A stretch of DNA of 64,000 nucleotides, taken from the NCBI GenBank assembly GCA_031769625.1, contig JAUIMM010000124.1, positions 3,424,501-3,488,500 of the forward strand, in the 5' to 3' direction. Positions within the stretch are counted from its first letter, which is position 1. Every line of letters starts with the position of its first letter. The position numbers were made by a program, and so were the translations under genes. Shown here in pieces: positions 10,191-23,301 of this stretch. The notes beneath the pieces were generated by a model, which worked only from the letters and a program-made list of their open reading frames with translations, was not told where the DNA came from and ran no database searches. Source of the DNA: Taudactylus pleione (lineage: Eukaryota; Chordata; Amphibia; Anura; Myobatrachidae).

Positions 10191-13100
10191 GTTGGTAGAA
10201 AATATACATATGTGTATATATAATATGAAAAAAAAAATATGTATGTATATGTTTGGCACTCTGGATAAATATCGATATAAAAAATATGGTACTCCCATTT
10301 ACTGTGAAAACCAGATGAACAGTATACGCAGCATAGTCTAAAAAGTGACACCATCCTCCAATAGAATTGTGTACTTTGCACATAATAGATATTATGTGAA
10401 TACAGTCAGTGAAATACAATTAAAGTCTACACACATGGTCAATTATACAAAGAAACAGGTTCTGTGTGATTTACGCTTGATAGATTGGGCCCTATGTGAT
10501 TTCTGATATATGACCAATTGTTTCTGAATTCATTATAGTCCTATGGATGTTTGAACTGTAAAATGTACACGCATTTTCAAATAGCAGTGATGCTGATAAC
10601 TTCGCAGTCAGCTAATTTGGTACAAGACTATGGAGAGATTCTACATTGAATGTGTTTCATAAGATTGATTGAAGCCATTGCATTGATTCTGCTTAAATCT
10701 GATTGCTACAGTGATGTGTTTGGACTATGGAGGGCAATGTAAAATGTGCTACTCTGTGTGGATGTCATCTGTAACAAATTTTCTTTGGATTTTCTAGGTT
10801 GGAATGGATAAAGCATTGGGTCAACTTTCTGTGCCATTGGGACAACTGAAAGAAGAAGTATTGGTACGTTTTATGTATTTGTTACCATGACGAAACAAGG
10901 TTTTGATGCTTAACCTATTTGCTCGTCTGTATCAGTCTTGTGGTCTTTGTTTTATTTCCTCACTTCAGTTTCTTTGCTAATCCTTTTGTTTGACCGTATA
11001 TTGCAAAAAAAATTAAATAAAAGTTCTTCTTCGGGGTCCATAGGGATCCACAGGGATACCATGGTGATAATGTGGTTGGAGTGATCCAGGCACCACACAG
11101 TTAAGCTTTCAGCTCCCAGGATGCCTCAGGTCCTCCTCCACATATACCTCGCCACAGGCATTCAGTTGTTCATTTGGTGCGGCAGGATTCAGATGCACCT
11201 TTGGTAACGAGACTCCTCCGGCAGTCTCAAGCTTTATTTTATTTCTATGTTTTTTGAGTTAACAGTGCTGAGCGTCTGAATTAAGATGCATGCACTGCGA
11301 CTCCGTGTACCTCCTAAGGATTCTATCAATATACCTCTATACGCACCTACCTATACCTTCTAAACCCTGCCTATAAACCTCTAAAATTGACGCTATTTGC
11401 GTAACCAGTCATACAGTAAAATAAAGACTTTAGACCTTGAACATGTGTTCCAAAGCACAAAGTATTATTCAAGTAAAGTACAGTCAGTTGCACGCTGTGG
11501 TCTAAGTACAATTTAGAGCAAAGAATTATACAGACCCAAGATACAGTCATACATACGCATGTGCTCTGGGACCAGATTCTGGCATCAGCAAGAGACCTCC
11601 GGCAATCAGCAGAATAGACTAGCAACCCAGGGTCAGAGCACACATATTTATACCCCCCAGAAATAGACAACACAATAGAGGAGTTTATTGCTGATCCCAT
11701 TGGTTCCCAGTGCGGGTGCATTTGTTACAGGGCATTTAACAGGTTGATTCATGGCCACAGTCCAGCCTCCAACAGCTGGTTGCCTTCGTTTTCCCACCTC
11801 ATGCAAATCTAGACTGTTGGTTTTACAAAGTACATTTTGGTTCTTTATGTCTTTACGGTCCATAAGTTGCGAACGCATGTTCCGATCTTCAGACCGATGA
11901 AACCGGAAAGCTGTGGATAAAGTGCGGATCAGTATAATATCAAACACGGCTTACTTATCATGTATTAAACCTTAGATACCAAAATAGTCTTTATTTCACA
12001 GCATCTGTAATAAATGAATAAAACTTGGATCTTTTACTTTATAGCTATGGAACCTTTTGTGTAAGTGTGCATTATGTAAGTATTAGAGATATGGGAAAAG
12101 ACGCTAGTTAGGTTTATCTGATTTGGGGCAGATGTGCACGCATGCAGCTAATAAACAGCGTTCGCATGCAGATTATTGTTCATTCACTACTGAGCGTCAT
12201 GTTAGCAGCGCAACTGTGCCTAATGAGCGGTGTTTATGCATGAGATTCTATCTATGATGGACTTATATATATGTTATGTTATTTACTTAACATATATACA
12301 TATACACACACATCTCATTCCTTACTGACAGTTTCAGACTGCAATGCAAATGTGTTATGGGCAGTGGAGCCATTCTGTCTGGGAGTGAGACTAAAACCTG
12401 TTTAGGATTCAGACAAATTCAATTGTGTAGATCAATGTCTGAGTTATATTACAATTGCCACAACTATATTCCCAATTTGTATGTAAAACACTCACAGTAT
12501 TCTGGTGTATTGTCTATTCTATTTACTTTTCTCAGGAGGCTGTTTTTCTAGTTGTTTTTGGTATTTCTCTATGCAAGGTTGTCCCCAGAATGGGCCTGTC
12601 ATGGTTTCTAAAAAGATTATCAAAAAACATTGCCATATGTACTTAGCTCGTGAGTTGTAACTTAAAATGGCGCTGGTCGCAAAATGGCATCTTGCAGATT
12701 TTTATTTTTAAGATGGAGTCTAGCTGCCATTCGCAAGATGGCGTTGCGCATGCTAATTTTTACGCTGATTCCGTCTCCGCCACTAATCCAGCTTCGACAC
12801 TCCGCCGGGCTGCAGCACCAGTAACAACTCTGGTGATTTCGGCGGGTCACGGCAGAGTTTGCTAGCAGCGATGCTGGGAACCGGATGCACGGAGATGTCA
12901 AGTAAGCGCGGCAATCTGTGCTTCTGGCGCTGGAAACGTAATGGTAGTCGCTGCAGTGAGGGCCCGGGGCCATCCGTTCACTTCACTAGACCACTGGGCC
13001 TTATCGTCTGACGCCAGGGATAGGCTGCAGACTCTTCTGCTGCCATGAGGTCAGCATACCCGGCCGGTTGATGCAGCTTAAGGGAGGTAGGCTCTTCCCC

Positions 13101-16100
13101 GGCAGCTCCATCCCCCACCCAGACGCAGATCCATCAAAGGTTTTTCCTGCGTCTGGGTCGCTCCTCCTACCTTCCTCGTGCATATGAGACAAAGCTCACT
13201 ATCAGTGCTCTGTTGAAGCGGTTTTGTCTCAGGAGGCTTTTGGGTCAGTCTCCCCTGTATACCTCTCCAGTAGGTCAGGTAAATATAGTCTATTGCAATT
13301 TAATTACATTGTATGTGACTGTTTACTAGCTTCTGTTTTTATACTGCCTTTTGTTTCTGACTCTCAGTTTTATAACTATCACTGTTGTTTCTCTTTATCC
13401 CTCTGGTACAGGGGGGGGGGTGTTATTATTTTTTTTCCTGTGTACTTCACATTTACTTGTTATTTGTGAAGGCTATTGCATTGCATTTTTTTACCTTTTA
13501 TAATTGATATGTCTAAAGGTAAAAGGGAACAGGAAGCTGAGGCCCCTGTGCTGGTTTCATGTAAATTCTGTTTGGTGGGCTTGTCCCCTCAGGACTTTAT
13601 ACAGGATGGTTTGTGTGCTATCTATTCAAAAGAACCACCTCACCAGTCCAGTCTACCAGCCCCTGTACAGGAGCCATCTTGGGTATCCTCCTCGTCGCAG
13701 GTGATGAGGCAGTTAGTGGATCGTTTGGCTACTCCCACGCTGCCTCCATTAATGGGATGCCCACAGTATGCTATGTTTGGCCCTCCTATACATCCATCCT
13801 GGATGGATGGTTATGCCCACTAAAGTCTGTGGGTCAGTCAGCTGTTTTGCGAGCAGATCAGTAGTTACTAAGGCGCCTAAGCGGACGTTATCTTTTTATC
13901 ACTCTGCTCAGCATGTAGATTCAGATGCATCATCGGAGGAATCAGATGATGCGCTGGGTTCTTCTCCAGGGTTTAGCTCGGGAGAAGAGGACCATCTTTC
14001 CACGGTGAATATTCCTCCTTTTGATAAGGGAGGTCAAATCAGTTTGATGAGCTGGCTCCTAGAAAGTAGGTTCCAGTGTTTAGACACCAAAAGGTGGTAA
14101 AAGCTGAGTTTCCTAAATCTGAGCAGCTCACTGAACTTATGGAAGAGTCATGGAATAACCCGGTTAAACGATTCCATGTTACATAAAGTTTAGCATCTTA
14201 GTACATTCAAAAGCTGGGAAAGGATACAAAGTGGGAAATCCCTCCTACTGTGGATGCTCATGTGACTCATTTAGTCAAGAAGGCTACATTGCCTATTCCG
14301 TCAGCATCTTCTCTTAAAGATCCTACAGATAGAAAAATGTAAACATGCCTTTAAAGCAATGTTTTCTTCGTCTGGAGCGGTTACCCGACCAGCTATGGCT
14401 GGGGCTTGGGTATCTAAGGCTGTTGCAGAATGGTCCGGGACATTGGAAGATACTCTACCAAATGCTACCAGAGAACAGCTGACATATATCCCCCACATAC
14501 GGGAAGCCGCCTCCTATTTGGGAGAAGATGCAATAGATGCTGGGCTTCTAGCTTCTAAACCATCAGCAGTTGTGGCTCGTAGAGTCCTTTGGTTAAGGTC
14601 CTGGAAAGCAGATACGGGTCAAAGAAGTCTCTGGAATCCATACCTTTTTCTGGAAATATACTCTTTCGAACAGAGTTAGATAAGATAGTGGCTACTTCGG
14701 TAGCTTTAAAATCTGCAGGTCTGCCATCAACAGCTACATTAAAGTCTTTTCGGTCCTATCGTCCTCAGGGACTAGCAAAAGGACAGTCTTCCTCCAGGTC
14801 GTCTAGTTCTCACAGGACCACCAAGCAAGCTAAAAGGTCCTGGTCGGCCAGACATTCAGCTTCTAAGCCGGATGACAAACTCTCTGCCTGATGGGGTGGG
14901 CCTCTTCCTGGGGGATCCCAGGGTGGGAGGCTGACGTCTTCAATTTGCGGACTACTGGCATCAAATAACAGACGCCTGGGTCCGAGAAGTGGTCTCTCAG
15001 GGCTATGCTCTCACTTTCCGTAGACCTCCTCCCCAGAAGTTATCTTGCACTACTCCCCCATCAGATTTGATCAAGGTCTTGACCCTCCAGGAGGCCACTT
15101 ACTCTTTGCTCATGGTAGGCGTGATAATTCCGTTTCCTGTGTCTCAACAAGGAAAGAGTTATTATTCCACTCTATTTCTGGTTCAGAAAACCAAATTGGT
15201 CTTATCGCCCTATTCTAAATCTGAAAACCATAGTTTATGCGTATATTTAAGTTCCGTATGGAAACTCTCCGATCAAATATTTTGGCAATGGAACCTTGGG
15301 ATTTTATGGCTATTTTATGGATATTCAGGATGCGTACCTACATGTATCGATTACGCCATCCCACCAAAAATTTCTACGGTTTGCTGTCCTGCAGCAACAT
15401 GCCCTTTGATCTATCAACGGCCCCTCGGGTCTTCACCAAAATAATAGCGGTTATGAAGGCCTACCTCAGGCGTTTGAGTCGGAATACTTCCATACCTGGA
15501 CGACCTGCTGATAATCTTCAGTGGTGTTACAATACCATCTTCAAATGACCATTACCTGCCTACAGACGCACGGCTGGATCATCAATTGGAAGAAACCCTC
15601 TCTATCTCCAACACAGCAGATGGTACATCTGTTGGCACTTCTGGATTCACAGGCACAAAGGGTGTTTCTGCCAGGAGACAAGATGGCAGCCTTATTGCGA
15701 GTATGCAAATTGCTGCACAATCAAAGGATATCCATTCTATCAGCAATGCAGGTCTTGGTGTCAATGGTATCCACCTTCGACATGGTGGAATATGCTCAGT
15801 TCCAATCTAGACCTCTGCAGTATTTGATTCTCTCCTGTTGGAACAGACAGAATCATCTAATACAGTCCCGGAGGATCCTTCTCACTCTGGAGGTTTCTCT
15901 CTTCCTCTCCCTCTCTCCAAGAGGATCATCTGGACAAAGGTCGCCCACTCTGGATTCCAAATTGGGTGCTCCTCACCACTAACGCTAGTCTTCGCAAATG
16001 GGGAGCGACGACAGGTCATCACACCTTTCAGGGAAGATGGACAAATCAAGAAATTCATCTTCCCATAAACATTCTGGAGCTTCGAGCAGTATACAAAATG

Positions 16101-19100
16101 CTTATCATGGCACAGGACCTGCTTCCGAGCAGGCCGGTCCAGGTCCAGTCCGAAGATGCGACCACAGAAGCCTATCTCAATCATCAAGGGGGCTCACGCA
16201 GCCATGAGGGAAGTGACAAACATTCTAGTCTGGGCAGAATGTTATCGTCTAGCAATCTCGGCAGTGTTCATCCCCGGAGTCCTCAACTGGGAAGCGGACT
16301 TCCTAAGTCGCCGGGGAATGGGCTCTCCACCCGGCTGTCTTTCAATTCCTGGTGGACAAATGGGGACTACCGGACATTGACCTGATGGCATCCTGTCACA
16401 ATCACAAGGTCCCCAGGTATGGGTCAAGTGCCAGAGACACATCAGCCGCCTTCGTGGTTGCTCTGGCATTTAGGTGGGACATCAGGCTAGCATACCTCTT
16501 TCCTCCAATCTCCCCCCTCCCAAGGATTCTCAGAAAATTCAAGCAGTAAGGCGGTAGGGTGATACTAGTAGCTCCTGATCTGTTAGTGCAAGGTCCAAGC
16601 CTGCATCCGGACTTCCCTCTTCTGTCTTTGACGGCGAGGCTTTTGAGTCTTCCATCTTAAGAGCAAAAGGTTTCACTAGCTCTGTGGTTCAGATGATGCT
16701 TACGGCATGAAAGCCTTCCTTGGCCTGCATCTATTACAGAGTGTGGCACTCCTTTGGTCAATGGTGTTCAACAGAAAGTATGACCCTAAAGTTTTTATGG
16801 TTTCCTGGGTACTTTCTTTTCTCCTGGCTGTGTTAGACCTCGGTCTCCGCCTTTCCACCCTGATGGTACAGGTTTCTGCATTGTCAGTTTAGTTCCAGCG
16901 AAAGATTGCTTCCTTGCAGGATTTTTTTACAGGGTGTTCCCCGAGTTCAGCCATCCCACCGGTGGTTCTAAAAGGGCTGCAAGTTTCCCCATTTGAACCA
17001 CTGGAATCAGGAGATTTGAAATGGTTGACATCAAAGACACTTTTTCTCCTCGTTATCTCTTCTGCACGCAGAGTCTCTGATGGCAGCTCTCTCTTGTTTC
17101 TCCCCCTTTTTGATTTTTCACCAGGATAGCGCTGTTCTCCGTACAAGGGCGGGTTACCTTCCAAAGGTAGTGTCCAGTTTTCATGTGAATGAAGAGATTG
17201 TGCCTCCAGATTTTCAGTCTCCTGACATTTCTTTAGGTCAGGGGTCTTCAACCTTGGCCCTCCAGCTGCTGTGGAACTACACATCCCAGCGTACACTGCC
17301 ACCTTTTTGATATAACAGCATGCTAAAACTATGGCAGTGCATGCTGGGATGTGTAGTTCCACAGCAGCTGGAGGGCCAAGGTTGAAGACCTCTGCTTTAG
17401 GAGAAGCCTCCCTGGATGTGGTTTGTGCTCTCTGTATCTATGTGCATTGTACAGACTCTTTCAGAAAAACAAACTGTCTTTTTGTGTTATATGGTTTTCA
17501 CAAACACGGATGGCCAGTTAACAAACAAACTCTGGCTCTATCGCTCAGGCTTACACACAAGCTGATCTACCTGTCCCCAACAGGGCGACAGCACATTCTA
17601 CCCAGTTGGTGGGACCATCGTGGGCATTTCGTCATGGTGCCTCTGCTGAACAATTGTTGAAGGCAGCCACATGGTCTTCTGTCCACATTTTTCTTAGGTT
17701 CTACACCTTGATACTTTTGCCTCTCAGGGTGCTTCCTTTGGGTGACGCGTTCTCCTTTCTGCTCAGGGGAACCCCTTAGGGGATCTGCTTTAGGACATCC
17801 CCTATGGACCCTGAAGGAGAAAATAAGAGTTATGGTAGACTTATTTTTGATAACTCTTTTTCTTCGATGTCCATTGGGGTCCACAGGTGCCCACCCTGAC
17901 TGTACGGCTGCATTGGGGTAATTTTTCTTTCGGTCACGGATTCCCTCATCTTGTTTGAGTGTTTCTGGTGTACGATTGTTCTTCCTTCTCTTCTTGCCTT
18001 GGGCTTGTTTACAGAACTGAATGCCTGTGGCCATAGGCGGGGTAAATGTGGAGGTGGAGGAGGACCTGAGGCATCCTGGGAGCTGAAAGCTTAACTGTTT
18101 GGTGTCTGGATCACTCCAACCACATAATCCCCATGGTATCCCTGTGGACTTCGAAGAAAAAGAGTTAACAAAAATAAGTGTACAATAACTCTTATTTTTC
18201 AGTATACTAAATGCTATTCAACAGAAATGAAGGAAAGAAGTAAAACAAACAAAAACACTGTTCGTGTACTGCTAAGCACTGAATGTCTCCATTAACGTAT
18301 ATAGTTGTACATAGCACAGTACGCTGAGTAACCCATCACTAATGCTGGCCATATGTGCTGACTTTCTAATGATGTTCTCATGCTGTAATGAGGATTCCAG
18401 TTGAAAGCAGGGACTAGAGAATCAAGGGGGAGATTTATCAAACCTTCTAATGAGGAAATATGTTATCCATAGCAACCAATCAGATTGTAGCTATAATTTA
18501 TCTAGTAAGTTCTATAAAATCATCGCTAGAATCTGATTTGCTATGGGCAGCACCTACACTTTTCCTCTTTAGAAGGTTTGAGAAATATCCCCCTTAGTGT
18601 GAGCCCTCAGGCAACCACTAAGTATTCAGGACAGCAAGGAGCTGGTTGTAGCCAACAATTCAAATCAGGAAGAAGAAACATACTGTTTTCATCTCCTCTT
18701 CCCATGAGCTTGATCACTAGTAAGGTACCCATTAGCTGGCAGAGAGATGTCTGTTCAATTCTGCACGAAGGTCCTGGTGAAAATGGTATCTACCTTGGAA
18801 GTTATGCCGTTTGTATGGGACCACTTGAGGGAGTTCCAGATCAAACTAATTTGGAAATGTGACAACTCACACCATGATCTGGCCAGCCAGTTCCTCAGAT
18901 TGTCTACAAAGCTCTGTTCTCTGGTGGCTGTGAGGTGAAAACCTCAGAATGGATCCACCATTTGGCATTGGACAATTGTGACAACAGACCCCAGCCTTCA
19001 AGGTTATAGGGCTGTCACCATTTTGTCCCACTTTTGGTCTCTTGGTCTCCAGAGGAGTATTCAGCATTTTTTCAGACTACTCCAGTTTATTTAAGGAAAG

Positions 19101-22100
19101 GCCATAATGTTCCAGTCAGACATTGTCATGGTATTGATTTAATTCCATTATCAGGGAATTATCTGGAATGTTCCATGTTGCAAGGGGGTATTCAACCGAG
19201 GGGTGAACTGGGAAGTAGATTTTGTTAGTAGACAAACCCAGGGGAATGCTCCTTTTCACCCAGAAGTCTTTGTGCAGATTGTGAAAAACCTGGTCAGAGA
19301 GGTGATGCCATCTCTAGGGGGCCAAAAGTTGGACTTTTTTGCTCAGTGACAAGGGATTTATATAATTGTTGGCAGATGCCTTGTCTGTTTCTTGGAGCTT
19401 TCGTCTGATTTACATGTCTACTTCCAGTAGAAATGGTTCCACAGGCCTGAAGAAGGAAAGTAGAGAATGTGTTTAGGTGATTCTTTGCAGCATCAGACTG
19501 GCCAAGAACGCTGGTTCTAATGGAATGGCTGTTGAACCATGATCCCTTGGGCTAAGGCTTTTGCTGACCATGTGGTTCAGACCATACTTAAGACTATAAA
19601 GCCAGTTCAGCCATGAAATTGAATAGGTTTTGGAAGAAGTCGTATATATCCCGTTGTGAACTGAAAAGGGTTTTTGGTTCCACCTAGATCACGAGATTAT
19701 GATTCCGGACTTAGCCCATGATAGGTCTCTGTAAGAAGAGAGTGCTCTTCATTCTTTGGATGTTGTCAGGGCTTTGGGGTCATATGTACATCCGATTTGT
19801 GAAGTGCGCTGTACAGATGGCCTTCTGGTCCTCTATGAAGCCCACAGGAGTAGACCATTGCTAGGTGAGTGTCTCTTGGTTGGGAGGGTGTAAGGTGTAA
19901 TATAAGCAGCTGTGCCAGGCTGCCAGCTGGTATTCGGTCCACACATTCACAATTTTTGATTCTACATTTTTGCATCCAAATATGCCACTATTGGACGAAA
20001 GGCATTGCACAATGCAACTTTGAAGTGTATCCTCCCGTAGGGACAGTTTGGTATGTCTCCACTGTTCCCGTAAAAGATGACAGTGAACATTGGATTTTTA
20101 TACTTATATCTTTTTCTCTGAGTGTATTGGGCCACACTGAACACCCCCCCAACACTTTTAAGGGTACATTTACTAAGATGGGAGTTCTATTTAACAAGTG
20201 ATGTTGCCCATAGCAACCAAATGAGAAGTAGAAGCTGATTGGTTGCTATGGGCAGCATCACTTCTTAAATAGAATTCCCATCTTAGTAAATTTACCACTT
20301 ATACTCTTATACCCCTTTTCCACCAAAATTCCGGGTCTGACCCGGAGTTGGAACAGGGTTCCTATCCGGATAAGACCCGGAATTTAGTCGGCGCCGACTC
20401 GGGATATTCCCGAGTCGGCGCCCCTCACACCGCAGTTGGGTCTTCATAGAGATGACGTCATCTCCAAGCGCCACTGAAGCCGGACCAATCGGCCGGCTTG
20501 CAGCGCACTCCAGGTCATCGTGACCCGGAGTGCGCTGTTCTCACAGCAGGGTTTCACGGGCTACGCCCGTGTTAAACCCTGCTATTTACCTGGGTTGGAT
20601 TGCCGGGTCACTCGATCCGGCGGTCCAACCCTCTCCCCTTTTACACCAGGGAGCTGCCCGGGTTAACCCTGCAATAACCCGGGTTTTAGCTCCGGTGTAA
20701 AAGGGGTATTATTCATTTTCTTGTTCGGTTTTTTTTTTTCTTATAAAATTTATTCTACAGTGTTTTGTGTTTAAGAACCTTGTTTCCCCCTCTCTCGTTT
20801 GGTTGCTCCTCTGTTCTGTCCCTTGGTGCTTTGTTAGAAATAATGGAGTATACCAGTAGGCTGCAGGGGTTAAGGGGGAGAGGAGTTTCGGCTTTTTAAA
20901 GATCAATTTAAAGTCGCCAAACTCCAGCTCCAGTAGTCATTAATGTACTCATAGAAGTATCAAAAACCCAGTTTTCTGGACTTTTCACACTTTTTTTTTT
21001 TTTTAAATCTGAATTTATTACCCTGAACCATTCTTATAATAAGCACAATATTCAGTGTTGGTGTTTTTGTCTGTGTCTATTACTTCATCCATTATTAATT
21101 ACCTGCAGAAATCAATAATGTCTAAGGGTTAAGCTGTAGAAAATAGTCTACACATTATATATAGTATTTTCTTTAGTTTTAATAGTCAAATGTTTGCATG
21201 GTTCTGAAAATATCTTTCTTGGCGATAGAACTATAGACTAGAACTACAAAAATATGCTGATTATCAGTTATTCCTGCTAATCGCGTAAATACATGACATC
21301 ATGTCACGTTAGCTCTTTGCATTCACATACATTTACTGTAGATATGCTATTGTGTGGTAGTGGAAATATGTGAGTGTGGTATAGCTTGAGATAAACAGGT
21401 CATCTTGTACGGTATATTCCATAGGTGGCTCCCTAAAGTGTTTTGTTTGTTTTGGAGTTTTCCAAATTAACCCAATCAAGACTAAACCTGGGAGGAGAAG
21501 TGGTGGAAGGAAATCAGCTCAGGTGGTTGCATGACATACACAACACAGATGAGCACTATAGAACAGAGGTTCCCAAAACCTGCCATTACAGTCCATGTTT
21601 TAAGGCTATGCATGCTTGAGTCAAGATGGTTAAATCAAATTGACTAAGGACTAATTAAGCCACCTGTGCTCAAGCGTGGATCTCCTTAAAACATGGACGG
21701 TAATGGCAGCATTTGGGAACCTCTGCTATAGAATATATTATGCACATGAGCCATCCAAACGTTTGTAGTAGCAAGCAGACATCACTCATTGGGGCAGATG
21801 TATGAAGCTCTGGAAAGTGATAAAGTGCAGAGTGATAAATGACCAAACAATCAGCTCACAACTGTCATGTTACAGGCTGTGTTTGAAAAATGACAGGTGG
21901 GAGCGGATTGGTTGGTCGTTTATCACTCTGCACTTTATCACTTTCCATAGCTTCATACATCTGCCCCCTTGTAACAAGGGGGGATGTGTCAAACCTTCTA
22001 AATGCTCATAGCAAGCAATTAGCTTCTATCTCATATATAAATTTACTTGCTGGGTAGAAGCTGATTGGTTGCTATGGGCAACTTCAGTTATCCACCTCTC

Positions 22101-23262
22101 CACTCTTTAGAAGGTCTTGTATGCTTCCCTTAGTCAGATACATCAGAATGACACAGAAACCTACAGCAGCCGTTTTAATCCAAAGATAATATTTATCAAG
22201 GCTTAATATGTATAAACTGTAAAATTGTTGAATTCAAACCAAGAAGTTGGCTATACAAATGTTGCCATTGTGTCATCCACTGTAACTGCCAGGAATTATC
22301 AGTTTGTACTTGGACTGCACTAAGGAATTCTTCCTGGATTCGGTGGAGTGCTTCATCTTTCTTCAGTTGGTTCTGGAGACATTAGATTAGCTTCGATTTC
22401 ATTTCAATTTGGTGAGCCTATTGTTTTTTGGGTTATGTGAATAAACATTTAAATGTTAACAGGCTAAATGCCTGATTTGGAGATGTACGCTAACCCAATG
22501 GTTGGCGCACATCTCAGATGGTGAGTGGTCTGCGCAAGCCTCGCAGCCCCGACCATTTTATATTAGCTAGTGCTTTGCTAAAGGTCTGTTGTTTTTCTGT
22601 TTGCAGAGTCTCAAAACATCTGTGAATGACAACATAAGGGCAGTGGATGTGCGTCTGGCTAAACAAGATGATATAAGGAAAAAAAAGGTAAGTCCGCACT
22701 TAAGATAATACATTGCTTTTGTATTGGTAATGACATGACTGTGTGCCTTATTTGTCAGTGATAAAACTGCAATAAATGTTTCTTATGAAATACTTCAAAA
22801 TGTGCAGCCTATTTAGAGACAAACAATTACTGATTAGCAAATGTTACATATGACTATATGATATTGTTCATGTGAGTGCCGCCTGAAAGTTAGATATATC
22901 TAGATCTATGTATATCTCAGAAATCCACTGCACTCGCCACTCCCAGATTTGGGGTGCAAACCTGCACTCGCCACTCCCAGGACCCCATGGGGTGCAAGTG
23001 GCTTGTGACCACATTGCTTAAATAAATAAAAACAGAAAACTCAGCACTCACCATTGTTAAATGACTCACAATAATACATAAATAATGGGGGTTTGGTTCA
23101 TGGATTGATCAATGCATTTAAGCCTGCAGCCCTCATCACGGGACCCCATTTCTCTGCAGGTCCTACACTATCTGTCATTCAGTCTGAGTTCAGTTTAAAC
23201 TCTGTGATAGCAGCTATCAGGTTACCATTAGTAGTGAGTCATTAACAATGGTGTGTGCTGAG

Positions 23263-23301
<39 letters not shown>

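Larger units (their letters stand above)
11022..18200 (+). mobile_element. DIRS-like retrotransposon, copy A (with nested insertions)
   Basis: Inverted terminal repeats (11022-11165 and 18035-18200) flank gag-like, reverse transcriptase/RNase H and tyrosine recombinase remains in + orientation. An internal complementary region (about 17795-17890) joins copies of both repeat ends in reverse complement, the diagnostic layout of DIRS elements, which integrate through a circle by recombinase. All ORFs are broken. An antisense solo LTR (11306-12799) and a hAT MITE (17239-17394) were inserted later. Confidence 0.88.

Noticed and set aside
15882..16187. Long minus-strand ORFs opposite DIRS coding regions (also 41762-42238, 61948-62334, 62825-63274)
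   Set aside because: These are shadows of the reverse transcriptase and gag frames on the + strand.
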